Shown here: positions 6,312 through 6,317 of the stretch, piece after piece
How positions within the stretch are numbered: position 1 is the stretch's first letter
How the letters are laid out: every line of letters begins with the position of its first letter
Source of the DNA: Bacteroidota bacterium
GTDB taxonomy: Bacteria > Bacteroidota > Bacteroidia > Bacteroidales > JADFUO01
Direction of reading: 5' to 3'
Length of the DNA stretch: 6,317 nucleotides
Assembly (NCBI GenBank): GCA_015222115.1
Contig: JADFUO010000205.1
Coordinates: 1 to 6,317, forward strand
The notes under the pieces: generated by a model
Seen by the model: the letters and a program-made list of their open reading frames with translations, nothing else
Told to the model about the DNA's origin: nothing
Database searches by the model: none
Position numbers and translations under genes: made by a program

Positions 6312-6317
6312 AATTCA

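Overview
The window holds most of a cytoplasmic [NiFe]-hydrogenase locus with all genes on the + strand. The DNA is AT-rich. Most starts have A-rich leaders rather than strong Shine-Dalgarno sites, and a Bacteroidota-type -7 box (TAnnTTTG) precedes hoxF. Together with the protein types this suggests an anaerobic or fermentative member of the Bacteroidota or a close relative. That placement is an inference; there is no rRNA or marker gene here.

Layout: (1) 1-54 is the last 17 codons of an upstream gene, possibly mvhD. (2) 99-1082 and 1117-2586 encode a small and a large subunit that look like group 3c (MvhG/MvhA-type) [NiFe] hydrogenase. The large subunit still carries a C-terminal extension that needs proteolytic removal. 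(3) 2587-3120 is a 534-bp non-coding gap. It contains several small hairpins and a 195-bp imperfect palindrome (2782-2976) that looks like a REPIN- or MITE-type repeat. (4) 3121-3603 encodes a peptidase M52-family hydrogenase maturation protease. (5) 3604-3790 is an AT-rich gap with a probable promoter. (6) 3791-5587 encodes HoxF, the NAD- and FMN-binding diaphorase subunit with its built-in NuoE-like N-terminal domain. (7) 5610-6311 encodes HoxU, the iron-sulfur partner of HoxF.

How they may work together: the large subunit splits or makes H2 at a Ni-Fe site, and the small subunit carries electrons through several Fe-S clusters. The protease finishes the large subunit after nickel insertion. 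HoxF-HoxU exchange electrons with NAD(H). The notable point is the combination. HoxF and HoxU are those of NAD-reducing (group 3d) hydrogenases, but the hydrogenase subunits in the window are of the group 3c type and no hoxY or hoxH is present up to the right edge. Either the 3c module works with a HoxFU diaphorase, or a complete hoxFUYH operon continues beyond the window and two hydrogenases sit side by side. The sequence given cannot decide between these.
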